From contig NZ_KE384537.1 in NCBI RefSeq assembly GCF_000426545.1, positions 31,517 to 73,166 on the forward strand: DNA of 41,650 bases. Reading direction: 5' to 3'. Within the stretch, counting starts at the first letter, position 1. Every line of letters starts with the position of its first letter. Made by a program: the position numbers and the translations under genes. The DNA comes from Paenibacillus massiliensis subsp. panacisoli DSM 21345. Lineage in GTDB: Bacteria; Bacillota; Bacilli; Paenibacillales; Paenibacillaceae. Positions 34,298-41,650 of the stretch are shown here, one piece after another. The notes beneath the pieces were generated by a model. That model saw only the letters and a list, made by a program, of their open reading frames with translations, was not told the origin of the DNA and did no database searches.

Positions 34298-35788
34298 CTA
34301 CTTCCCGAGCAAGCGACGCGCCTGCTCACCGATCATCCGAAGCCCCTCTTCGATCTGCTCATCCGTTACTCGCGAGAATCCTAGCCGCAACGTGTTCTCC
34401 CCCTCGCCTGCTTGCACGAAGAATCTGTCCCCTGGCGTAAAAATAACCCCTTGCTCTAAGCAAGCCTCCAGCAATTGACGTGTATCGAGGCCAGCCGGAA
34501 AAGTAAGAAACAGATGCAAGCCCCCATCACCAGACAGTTGGGCCTCTGGAAGATGCGTCTCACAGCATGTCTTGGTCCATTCATATTTGCGCTTGTATTC
34601 GGCACGCGCTTTTTTTACATATTTATCAAAATTTCCGTTCAGCAAATATTGATATAAAATCGATTGATCTATCGTTGATGTATGAATGGTACGTGCCCTT
34701 TTCATGCTCTCCAGCGTATCAATGAGTGCCTTGTCAGCCAGCACCCAGCCCACTCGCAGACCAGGAAACAGCACCTTGGAGAAGCTGCCGATATAGATGA
34801 CTCCGTTCCCCTTCCCTGCTGTCGCGATTAATGGAGCCACATGTGCTCCTGAATAACGTAGCTCCTCATTAAAGCCATCCTCAATCACTGGGATCTGGTA
34901 GCGCGTCAGCAATTGCATTACGGCACTACGCTTGGCGGGTGACATGACGATGCCTGTTGGATTGTGATACGAGGGTGTCAGATAGGCCAGATCGAACTGT
35001 TCGGTCTGCTGCTCCAATACCTGCTCTAGCTGATCCACATCCAGACCATCGCGCTGCATCGGAATGCCTGTAATCTCAAAACCATGCAGCCTCAAATTCT
35101 TGATCGCCGTATGGTGGGTCGGATTCTCACAAAGTGCTGCCCCACGACGCACCGTAGGACGCAGTGCTGAGAGCACGATGTCGAACCCCTCGGTGAACCC
35201 GCTGGTAATCAGCATATCCTTGCCGCTCAGATCGACGCCCTTATTCTCCATATAACGCATCAGATAATCCATTAACGGCTTGTAGCCCTTGGCGTAGCCG
35301 TAGTTGAGCAGCACCTGCCCTTCGATGGCCATCCGGTCCATGAAGGCACGCTTCACATCACCCAGATCGAACAGCTGCTCATCCGGGGCAATGCTTGTGA
35401 ACGAAATCGTGCCTTTGGGCGCACGAATGCCCTTCTTCATCATGTCCAGCTCTACGGCTGCGACAGCATAATCGTTCATTCTGGACTTCCAGTCCATCTG
35501 CCAAGCTGCCGTGTCATCAGCCACTCCTTGAGCTGCCGCCGACTGACCAACCATGGCTGCGACATAGCTGCCCTTGCCGGGAAGGGCATACGTATAACCG
35601 TCATCCTGCAAGTCTTCATAGGCTGCAATGACCGAATTGCGGCTCACCTGCAGCAGCGTGCTCATTTCTCTCGTGGAGGGCAGCTTCTGGTTCGCTTGGA
35701 GTGATCCTTTTATAATTAAACGTGTGACGTATTCTTTCACTTGTAATGCAACCGGGCGGTCTCCGACCAGCCTGAAATCCTGGAACAT
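34298..35788 (-). CDS. MocR/GabR-family regulator (DdlR-like)
   Basis: This 496-residue protein is a GntR-type winged helix (~10-75, KLPSTREMSTLLQVSRNSVIAAYEDL) fused to a fold-type I aminotransferase domain. The PLP lysine is visible in IYIGSFSKVLFPGLRVGW. Such MocR proteins bind PLP and an amino acid to control transcription. A MocR called DdlR has been described as the regulator of ddl in Brevibacillus brevis, from memory. The adjacent ddl, 126 bases downstream and co-oriented, makes this gene a good DdlR candidate. The ATG is preceded by AAAGG and GGGGGCG. Confidence 0.88.
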   Translation of the reverse strand: MFQDFRLVGDRPVALQVKEYVTRLIIKGSLQANQKLPSTREMSTLLQVSRNSVIAAYEDLQDDGYTYALPGKGSYVAAMVGQSAAAQGVADDTAAWQMDWKSRMNDYAVAAVELDMMKKGIRAPKGTISFTSIAPDEQLFDLGDVKRAFMDRMAIEGQVLLNYGYAKGYKPLMDYLMRYMENKGVDLSGKDMLITSGFTEGFDIVLSALRPTVRRGAALCENPTHHTAIKNLRLHGFEITGIPMQRDGLDVDQLEQVLEQQTEQFDLAYLTPSYHNPTGIVMSPAKRSAVMQLLTRYQIPVIEDGFNEELRYSGAHVAPLIATAGKGNGVIYIGSFSKVLFPGLRVGWVLADKALIDTLESMKRARTIHTSTIDQSILYQYLLNGNFDKYVKKARAEYKRKYEWTKTCCETHLPEAQLSGDGGLHLFLTFPAGLDTRQLLEACLEQGVIFTPGDRFFVQAGEGENTLRLGFSRVTDEQIEEGLRMIGEQARRLLGK

Positions 35789-35831
35789 CCTTTATCGCCC
35801 CCAGCTATAATGATGGCATACTAGACAGGTG

Positions 35832-35876
35832 AAAAAAAGAACCACCCTGCTGGATTTTTCATCCTGCGGTGGTTCT
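35832..35876 (-). terminator. Terminator of the VanW gene
   Basis: On the minus strand AGAACCACC pairs with GGTGGTTCT (inner pairing GCAGGAT/ATCCAGC also partly possible), followed by seven T. It separates VanW from the MocR gene. Confidence 0.9.
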
Positions 35877-35895
35877 GGTTCTTCTATTATAGAGA

Positions 35896-36699
35896 TTACA
35901 GCGGTGACTCTAAAAATGGCTGGTACATCATAAGCGCATGATTCTTCGTGACTAACTCATCGGATACAAGCTCTTGATGCAGATTATATTTTCTTTTATA
36001 TATCATATTAGTTCTTACATAGCCACCCCAGTATTCTTGGGTGATCTTATGATCTCGTTCGTATATTTCATAAATGTGGGTAGGCTTCGCTGTCGTTCTC
36101 CACTCACCGTACAGGTACTCCTTGTCGATGTCAATGACTAGCTGGTAGGGTTGATCTGTCGGGTTGAATATCTGCAAATCAAGATAATTATATGAACACG
36201 TGGCCCCGCTACCAAATGGCTGTGTCCGATTCGCATCTGGGAACACATCATAGCTGTGTCTATGCCTTTCAGTCACGACCAACGGCGTGTGCAACGTAAT
36301 CCAGTAAATGAGATTGGATAACTGACAAAGCCCTCCCCCCACACCAGGCCTGAACGTCCCGTAGAATAACGTCATTCCTTCCACGTAGCCTTTTCTTTTG
36401 GTAGGCTTGCCGATTAGCTTCCAGTATGAAAAAGTCTCTCCCGGAGCGATCGTGATCTTATTTAGCTTTTGCTTGGCGATCTTCAGATTAATGATTTTGT
36501 TGTGCTGCAGCCACATATCGACCTCTTTAAGCTTTCTTAGCAGAGGGGTCTGGTGTGTAAAGGTGATATACGGAAGTTCTTCATTCTCTATGCGAGAAGC
36601 AAATTTCTCATGTCCAAAATACCACTTCAAGTATCTTCTGAACCTGAAATAACAAGATCCTGCTAGTAGTCTAAGCCTTGATCTTTGTTTTGGTTTCAT
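35896..36699 (-). CDS. VanW-family protein
   Basis: This 267-residue protein has GGAGGG about 5 bases before the ATG. The family signature is PGETFSYWKLIGKPT and FRPGVGGGLCQLSNLIYWITL (~85-135), typical of VanW. The function of VanW is not known. It accompanies some vancomycin-resistance clusters but is also common in spore formers without them. No other van gene is here. There is no signal peptide; the N-terminus is basic. GC is lower than in the ddl cluster. Confidence 0.85.
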   Translation of the reverse strand: MKPKQRSRLRLLAGSCYFRFRRYLKWYFGHEKFASRIENEELPYITFTHQTPLLRKLKEVDMWLQHNKIINLKIAKQKLNKITIAPGETFSYWKLIGKPTKRKGYVEGMTLFYGTFRPGVGGGLCQLSNLIYWITLHTPLVVTERHRHSYDVFPDANRTQPFGSGATCSYNYLDLQIFNPTDQPYQLVIDIDKEYLYGEWRTTAKPTHIYEIYERDHKITQEYWGGYVRTNMIYKRKYNLHQELVSDELVTKNHALMMYQPFLESPL

Positions 36700-36837
36700 G
36701 ATATCCCTCCACTGCTTGTAGAGTACGACTATTCAAACGATGGCGTAACAGACCGACAATGACCATTTTAAGCAGAGCACTTATCAAAAGTACAACTATT
36801 ACCTTGACCAGATTAAATGTGAGTGTAGAGCCGCTGC

Positions 36838-36952
36838 AAGCGGGGAGCCCTGTCGAACATGGTTAAGCTTGCTGTTCTTTCGAATACAATGGAAAGCGGA
36901 TGAACAGCAAGCTTAAAGATGGGCACTCCGTTTCTCTAGGGCTTCCCCGCTT
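36838..36952. repeat. Large imperfect inverted repeat
   Basis: The inner arms TTAAGCTTGCTGTTC (36863-36877) and GAACAGCAAGCTTAA (36902-36916) are perfect. The outer arms AAGCGGGGAGCCCT (36838-36851) and AGGGCTTCCCCGCTT (36938-36952) pair with one bulge. The whole could form a cruciform or RNA hairpin of about 115 bases. Confidence 0.8.
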
Positions 36953-37032
36953 TCCGCTAACCACGCTCTCTTCAGATCGTTCAAATCCACAACCGTATAC
37001 AGTCAAAACGGCTGGGATCAAAACGTTGCAGG

Positions 37033-37064
37033 GTTTCAATCTATGCACTCGTGAAGAGTGCGAC
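37033..37064 (-). repeat. Solitary degenerate CRISPR repeat
   Basis: This 32-base sequence matches the array repeat at 41613-41644 at 28 of 32 positions, in the same orientation. The stem GCACTC...GAGTGC and the GCGAC end are intact. No second repeat was found at the expected 68-base spacing on either side. Confidence 0.85.
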
Positions 37065-37207
37065 AGCGGAAAACAACGTAAAAATGAAGATTACTACTCC
37101 CAAGGCTGTCTCTAAAACTGGTATGCTCCTCTCTTCTTCATCCGGAGATATTATATTGTACATGAATAAAAACTCAAAAATATCCACATAAATGTTCCGC
37201 GATAGGC

Positions 37208-37873
37208 CTAAGTCAAATCAAGAAGTCCATCGTATGTAAGCTCCAGTACCCTGTTACAATGGTAAGCGACATGCTGACTATGTGTAGCAATCACTGCCGT
37301 CGCTCCTTGCTGACATAGCTCTTGAATTAATTGGATTACTCTGGTAGCCGTATCATCATCAAGCGCACCTGTCGGCTCATCTGCTATGATCAGTTCAGGT
37401 TTTTTTAACAAAGCGCGGATTAACCCAACTCTCTGAATTTCTCCGCCAGATAACTTGCCTGCCTTCTGCTGTAACAAAGACGTCATTCCAAGCCTATCAC
37501 ATAAATCCATCATGTATTCTATTTGCTCACTGCTGTGCTTACCATTTCCTACCCAGATCGGTATGCAGATATTTTCTTGTACTGTCAATCTTGATATAAC
37601 CGGACTTTGTTGAGGAATATAACCGATTAGATTACTACGTATCTGGGCTTTCTGCTGTGCCGTTTGCCTGGTCATCTCAATCCCATTTAGCAGATAGCTC
37701 CCTGTAGTAGCAACCTCCAAGCCAACCAATATATTTAATAGCGTGCTTTTTCCGGTACCGCTTTTCCCTTTAATAGCTACACATTCACCTGCTCTAGCCG
37801 CCAACCGAACCTTCTGAAATATTACCTTTCTGCCAAATGCCTTGTCCATCTGGTCTAATTCAATCGTCGCCAC
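37208..37873 (-). CDS. ABC transporter ATPase (MacB/lactococcin-972-transporter type)
   Basis: This 221-residue ATPase has a GTG start at 37873, with AAGGG inside the end of the upstream permease gene; the gap is 9 bases. Walker A is GKSGTGKST (~36-44), the signature LSGGEIQR (~140), Walker B LIIADEPTG, and the H-loop ATHSQH. It is the energy subunit for the two permeases encoded immediately upstream. The type fits the MacB/LolD-like group, which includes the ATPases of lactococcin-972-like clusters. Confidence 0.92.
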   Translation of the reverse strand: MATIELDQMDKAFGRKVIFQKVRLAARAGECVAIKGKSGTGKSTLLNILVGLEVATTGSYLLNGIEMTRQTAQQKAQIRSNLIGYIPQQSPVISRLTVQENICIPIWVGNGKHSSEQIEYMMDLCDRLGMTSLLQQKAGKLSGGEIQRVGLIRALLKKPELIIADEPTGALDDDTATRVIQLIQELCQQGATAVIATHSQHVAYHCNRVLELTYDGLLDLT

Positions 37874-37882
37874 AAGCTACAC

Positions 37883-39166
37883 TCATCCCTTCAATTGTTG
37901 AATCATGTCGATCCGAGCCAAGACCCGTCTGGTACAAAGAAGTGTCATTCCTGCTAATATACCAACCACCAGCAACACCGACAGAATGTAGGCTAACAGT
38001 AGAATCCATGCCTGTTGCCATACAAGTAAAAGTAGCAGCATTGGCAGCACACTCCCCAGCAGCATCATAATCACCAACTGCACGACAACTATGTGGGGAA
38101 TATTCTGCAGATGATATCCACTGATAAGTAAGACTGCATAGGTTTTTAGACTGTACCGAATGTGTATAGCTATTGTCCATAAATACAGCAACAAGATCAG
38201 GACAAAAGCTACAGCTACAGTTAAATACAATAAATTTCGATTCTGGTCTGTAAGTTGAATCAACACGCCCAAAACCCCACCATCAGCACCGATGATAGAA
38301 TAGTCGTAGAATTTCACCTCGTTGGAGATCGTATCCATTATACGTTGCACTTCCTGTGGCTGTTCGGTTGTAAATACAAAGCCATTAATCGAACTAAATA
38401 GTGAAGCACGTATAAATGGCGTATCTTCATGACTACGTAGCAAATCAGGCGTAATCTTGTCAAACTGTAGTGCTGGCATGATGATATAACGATCAATCAA
38501 TGTCTCCTGTGATCTCGCACTAACAACCACCTGTGAAGGGTCAGTAAATCCAATAACCTCCCCTGTGAAAGGCTCATTATATAGCATCAGAGAAATCGTA
38601 TCGCCCAGTTTGTAGTAAGATTTCAACTCAGCACCTAATATTAAGGGGATTGTCTCTTTAGAACCGTCATATGTATAATCATTATCCTGGAAGCCATGAC
38701 CAGAACTGATCCTGATCTGAAAGACATCAAACGAACCCTGATTCATCTGTAAAGACTTTATATTCCGGTAGGTAGACCCCCTGTATGTCTGCGAATCCTG
38801 CGATTGGCCTAATTCATAGTAGGCTTCAAAAATCTCATCACCCTTAAAATCTACAACATGGATTGGCTGCCAGTTAACAACCGCATATTGAAAGCGCGGC
38901 TCTGTCTTCAGACGATCACCAAAATTTTTGAGGATGCTGTAACTAGCTTGTTGCTGAAAGAACAACCTCTCCTTGTCATTGAACAGGTTATCTGCCAATT
39001 GATACATATTTTTATCTTTAAAACTTGAAGTAGCCTGAAGCTCAATCCGAGACTGGAGGATATTCAACAGCATTAGAAGGACCAGCAAGAATAGTATGGC
39101 TGCTAGAAATATATGAAATAGGTGGAAGCCTTTATGTCCTTTGAATAACAAATAAACCATCTTCAT
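37883..39166 (-). CDS. ABC transporter permease, MacB/FtsX-like half (second)
   Basis: I start at the ATG at 39166 (427 residues), which overlaps the stop of the previous gene by one base (TGATG), 9 bases after AAGGAG. One membrane segment is at residues ~20-42. A large extracellular region of about 250 residues follows, then three membrane segments near the C-terminus (~290-320, ~340-370, ~375-400), the 4-TM MacB arrangement. It pairs with the preceding 329-residue permease. Lactococcin-972 clusters usually carry one long permease (~650-700 residues, DUF1430), so two half-size genes may correspond to a split version. Confidence 0.8.
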   Translation of the reverse strand: MKMVYLLFKGHKGFHLFHIFLAAILFLLVLLMLLNILQSRIELQATSSFKDKNMYQLADNLFNDKERLFFQQQASYSILKNFGDRLKTEPRFQYAVVNWQPIHVVDFKGDEIFEAYYELGQSQDSQTYRGSTYRNIKSLQMNQGSFDVFQIRISSGHGFQDNDYTYDGSKETIPLILGAELKSYYKLGDTISLMLYNEPFTGEVIGFTDPSQVVVSARSQETLIDRYIIMPALQFDKITPDLLRSHEDTPFIRASLFSSINGFVFTTEQPQEVQRIMDTISNEVKFYDYSIIGADGGVLGVLIQLTDQNRNLLYLTVAVAFVLILLLYLWTIAIHIRYSLKTYAVLLISGYHLQNIPHIVVVQLVIMMLLGSVLPMLLLLLVWQQAWILLLAYILSVLLVVGILAGMTLLCTRRVLARIDMIQQLKG

Positions 39167-40155
39167 CAACGAACTCTCCTTGACCTTGTACTGTACCAAC
39201 ATGTTATAACGAAGGTAATAAGGATGATAAGTAGACTAAATACACCTACCATATACCATGATTGAAGCTGCCAATGCCTGCTCCATACCTGCATGAGTGT
39301 CTGGAAGATTGAGATGCAAAGTAACACCATTACAAAGCTTGCTCCAATTAATGGAGACAATTTATAGACGAGCATATGCATGTACATCTGCCAAAACGTG
39401 CACCCATGTTCATTGCAAATACGAATGAAAGCCCGCTCCTGTCTCAGCCAATATAGCATGATCAAGATTGCTACACAGCTCGTAAATACTAATACTACCC
39501 ATAGGAGATGCACAAGCCATTGATTGGATAACAAGGCATACGTGCCCTTGAATTCGGTATGTATAAGTTCAATCGGATTGTGGTTGGAGACTGTTTGAAC
39601 TAGATCCATCGTATTAGCATTAGGAGAACTCATAACAAACAATTCACCATCTGCTAGTGACACCTTATTAGAAGCTGGAAACAGCCACTGCTGGGTACTT
39701 AATTGATAATCGGCGGGAACATCAAATTGTCCTGCAAATACATAACCTTCAGGAATAAATTGAGGATTCACTTTATCACCAATTAACGCCTTTCCTATTA
39801 GTGCTTCTGTATTCCACTTATCTATGTCATCCGGTCGATCAGACTGGCTCTGCAATGGTGGAAGCTTGATATCACCACTAATTCGCACTATTTTTAGTTG
39901 CGGCTGGACAGGATTATACTGCATCAGTAAATAATCCTGTTCAGGAAACCTTAGTGGTTGATGGATGCTCGTCATTCTGAACGTGATGGATTGCTTACTG
40001 ACGTAGCCGTTGTGTAGCATATTGAGATTATCTATATAGGCAAGAAAGTAAAATATCCCTACAGACAGCATCTGCAGAGCTAAAAACAAAATATAAAATC
40101 TAGCATCAATTCCAAGGCGAAAAAACCGGCGTTGACTGATCTGAGATAATGACAA
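39166..40155 (-). CDS. ABC transporter permease, MacB/FtsX-like half (first)
   Basis: This 329-residue protein has a TTG start at 40155, with AAGGAT 8 bases upstream. One membrane segment lies at ~22-42, then an extracellular domain of about 165 residues, and three membrane segments at ~215-238, ~262-290 and ~298-322. It is the first gene after the secreted-protein gene and overlaps the next permease by one base. The periplasmic-type domain is not recognisable by motif. Together with the next gene and the ATPase it should form a heteromeric MacB-like exporter or immunity pump. Confidence 0.78.
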   Translation of the reverse strand: MSLSQISQRRFFRLGIDARFYILFLALQMLSVGIFYFLAYIDNLNMLHNGYVSKQSITFRMTSIHQPLRFPEQDYLLMQYNPVQPQLKIVRISGDIKLPPLQSQSDRPDDIDKWNTEALIGKALIGDKVNPQFIPEGYVFAGQFDVPADYQLSTQQWLFPASNKVSLADGELFVMSSPNANTMDLVQTVSNHNPIELIHTEFKGTYALLSNQWLVHLLWVVLVFTSCVAILIMLYWLRQERAFIRICNEHGCTFWQMYMHMLVYKLSPLIGASFVMVLLCISIFQTLMQVWSRHWQLQSWYMVGVFSLLIILITFVITCWYSTRSRRVR

Positions 40156-40227
40156 TTTATCGCATCCTTAACCATGTTTAGCTATCTACATTTTAAAAAT
40201 TGCTTATCGGAGGAAATTTAGAAAAGG

Positions 40228-40286
40228 GTAACCCCTTCATTAATTTTGTTTATAACTATGTATGTAATAATAGGACGAAGGGGTAC
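40228..40286 (-). terminator. Hairpin between the secreted-protein gene and the permease genes
   Basis: An 8-bp stem (ACCCCTTC / GAAGGGGT) with a loop of about 36 bases is followed on the minus strand by TTACCCTTTTCT. It may be a partial terminator that lets the secreted protein be made in excess of the transporter. Confidence 0.5.
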
Positions 40287-40375
40287 ATTAAGGGTATGAT
40301 CATCAACATAAAATCAGTCTAATTCTTCTTTTTAATTTATATATCTAATCGATCAACAAAATACATGCTATACTA

Positions 40376-40843
40376 TTATCTACCATAATATGATTTTGCT
40401 TTTAAATAAAGCCCTCGAAATTCTCCATCTACATCTCCACTGATTGCAGTTGTTTGGTCCATTCCGTAAACTCGCCCACTACTTGCTTGGACATTACCAT
40501 TGTATTTATTTTCGTATTGCGCAACAGTGTAATGATATGCATCTGGCCATTCTGTAGTTGCAACAATGTACTCACGTATAACAGAGGCGCCTGCAGAATA
40601 CGATCTAATATCAGCTTTATGCCATTTAGGCGCCGCACTTGGTGCAAAAGGAGTAATTGCATTGGGACTAATTGCAGGTTGAATAGTAAAATATCCTTCG
40701 TCTTCACTCCAACCACCATATACTCCTTGTAAACCTGAAGTTTGTCCTAAGAAAGTTCCTTCTGCGGCATTAGTAACACTACCAATACTAAAAAGACTTA
40801 GTGCCAAAATAGGTACAGCTAATAGCAATCTTTTTTTAAACAA
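40376..40843 (-). CDS. Secreted protein, candidate lactococcin-972-like bacteriocin
   Basis: This 155-residue protein has a TTG start at 40843, with AAGGAG 8 bases upstream. A clear Sec signal (KKRLLLAVPILALSLFSIGS) ends near TNA-AEG, leaving a mature protein of about 128 residues. It has no Cys, is rich in Tyr, Gly, Ser and Thr, and ends AKSYYGR. The C-terminal half (YHYTVAQYENKYNGNVQ, then GEFRGLYLKAKSYYG) loosely recalls lactococcin 972, which is shorter (66 residues mature, from memory) and also Cys-free with a Sec signal. The adjacent MacB-like ABC genes are the main support. If not a bacteriocin it is an unknown exported protein with a dedicated pump. The gene is AT-rich compared with the rest of the window. 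Confidence 0.6.
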   Translation of the reverse strand: MFKKRLLLAVPILALSLFSIGSVTNAAEGTFLGQTSGLQGVYGGWSEDEGYFTIQPAISPNAITPFAPSAAPKWHKADIRSYSAGASVIREYIVATTEWPDAYHYTVAQYENKYNGNVQASSGRVYGMDQTTAISGDVDGEFRGLYLKAKSYYGR

Positions 40844-41476
40844 AATCCCATCTCCTTTTTATTGATAATTTGTAAATAAATTTACATCAGAAATATACCA
40901 TAAATAAATATATTTTGTAAATTATTTCTTTTTTCGAGATTGTAAGTTTATTTTTCAGGTATATCTGTTATTATTTTTTTTGTAATCAATGAACCTATCA
41001 TAGTAAGGAGGTTATCTTTGCACTCAAAATTATCCTTATTCCAAAATTTGTAGTATCCATTACAATTTGTGTACCCACTGGCGCTACACTCACGTCTCAT
41101 TCCTTGCATATATTTTAATTGGCTTATAAGCTAGATTTAGTGGTTTTAACTGACAGCAGTAATCTCATCTACTCTTTCCATAATCCTGCTTTTCGCCAAA
41201 CATCCACTAAAAAAACGCGCACTGACCTCTATGTCAGATTGCGCGTCTCGGAATATTGTAACGACATCTTTGTATGATTCTATCGATATATAACATCCAA
41301 CCTTCAAAGCCAAATGCCGTATCCCACCCGATTTGCATAATTCGTGCAGTTTTCAGCTACGACGTGAACGGGGGTTCCACCCTCGAAAGTCATGGCCTCA
41401 AGCACTACTCTCCAGTCAAAAGACTCATACCTTCGATTGGAAATATCAGTGCATCTTATGTTCATGTATAGATTAG
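40844..41476. other. AT-rich intergenic region, possible gene remnant
   Basis: It contains the promoter region of the secreted-protein gene (minus strand TTTACA-N18-TATATT near 40890-40922) and the array terminator. The minus-strand stretch 41304-41492 reads an orderly 62 residues (SFDWRVVLEAMTFEGGTPVHVV), but its start lies inside the first CRISPR repeat and has no ribosome site. It could be the tail of a gene disrupted here. I cannot name it. Confidence 0.4.
41208..41246 (-). terminator. Intrinsic terminator downstream of the CRISPR array
   Basis: On the minus strand ACGCGCAATCTGAC (41233-41246) pairs with GTCAGTGCGCGT (41215-41226) with a small bulge, followed by seven T. The only minus-strand transcript that could reach it from the right is the CRISPR array. 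Confidence 0.8.
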
Positions 41477-41650
41477 ATTTCAATCCACGCACTCATACAG
41501 AGTGCGACTACATGACAACCGATCCATTCGCGGGCCTTCTGACGATTTTAATCCATGCACTCGTGTAGAGTGCGACTAGACAACTTTCCGGGCGGAGGCG
41601 GAGCGTCAACGGATTTCAATCCACGCACTCGTGTAGAGTGCGACGATTGG
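41477..41650 (-). CRISPR. Type I-C-like CRISPR array, trailer end (partial)
   Basis: Three 32-bp repeats lie at 41477-41508, 41545-41576 and 41613-41644, with two 36-base spacers between (41509-41544, 41577-41612). A third spacer starts at 41645 and runs off the window. The repeat has a GCACTC/GAGTGC stem. Read on the minus strand it begins GTCGCACTC and ends ATTGAAAT, the classic form of type I-C repeats in Bacillaceae/Paenibacillaceae. Transcription is therefore leftward and the leader is outside to the right. The two left repeats are degenerate (three loop changes in the first, two changes in the second), as expected at a trailer end. No cas gene is in the window. Confidence 0.95.

Larger units (their letters stand above)
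36700..37207. other. Intergenic region with long inverted repeat and lone CRISPR repeat
   Basis: About 500 bases without a gene. It contains the imperfect palindrome at 36838-36952 and the solitary CRISPR-like repeat at 37033-37064, listed separately. The overlapping short frames here are not supported. Confidence 0.6.

Noticed and set aside
35896..36699. VanW as part of a vancomycin-resistance cluster with ddl
   Set aside because: There is no vanH, vanA/B, vanX or VanRS pair. The ligase is an ordinary D-Ala-D-Ala ligase, and a terminator separates the genes.
36979..37008. Possible second degenerate CRISPR repeat left of the lone repeat
   Set aside because: A few matching blocks (AATCCAC, ATACAG) can be aligned, but the offset is about 54 rather than 68 bases and the stem is absent.

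Overview
The window looks like a chromosomal segment of a Paenibacillus-type endospore-forming Firmicute. The evidence is gene content and style rather than any single marker: strong AGGAGG-type ribosome binding sites, frequent TTG and GTG starts, roughly 50% GC housekeeping genes, a collagen-like exosporium-type protein, LipL, YneF, a bacilliredoxin, a KinB-like kinase, YkoEDC and a MocR-ddl cluster. Species assignment is inference.

Layout. 1-479: start of a collagen-like surface protein running off the left edge. 1025-3425: a membrane-anchored alpha/beta hydrolase and a superoxide dismutase carrying an extra N-terminal helical domain. 3514-9917 (minus strand): lipL, folE, yneF, an HD-GYP protein, a QueG-HEAT-Ogt fusion, a type I signal peptidase and a GNAT acetyltransferase. 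10520-15809: sodA, mutY, acpS, a second hydrolase, nadE and a bacilliredoxin. 15981-25626: a sensor kinase, a flavoprotein, a MarR regulator converging with a DHA2 efflux pump, a RimJ/L-type GNAT, free-methionine-R-sulfoxide reductase, small unknown proteins and a MerR/TipAS regulator.

25999-28562 looks acquired: a small lipoprotein, then an AT-richer fumarate-reductase-type flavoprotein lipoprotein preceded by two tandem Rex-like operators and followed by a 163-bp MITE with perfect 17-bp terminal inverted repeats. 28640-31882 is a TPP riboswitch, its terminator and the ykoE-ykoD-ykoC thiamine-precursor ECF transporter; YkoD has an odd N-terminus with a histidine at nearly every third residue. 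32050-35788 (minus) is a MocR/DdlR-like regulator, ddl and a PLP aminotransferase. VanW follows.

36700-41650 is the most accessory part. A minus-strand cassette (secreted protein, two MacB/FtsX-like half-permeases, ATPase) resembles lactococcin-972-type bacteriocin/immunity loci. On its right is the trailer end of a type I-C-like CRISPR array (three 32-bp repeats, 36-nt spacers) with a strong terminator for the array transcript. On its left, 4.4 kb away, lies a solitary degenerate copy of the same repeat in the same orientation. The array's leader and any cas genes would be to the right, outside the window. The best candidates for something undescribed are this bacteriocin-like cassette between CRISPR repeats and the Rex-controlled flavoprotein with its MITE.
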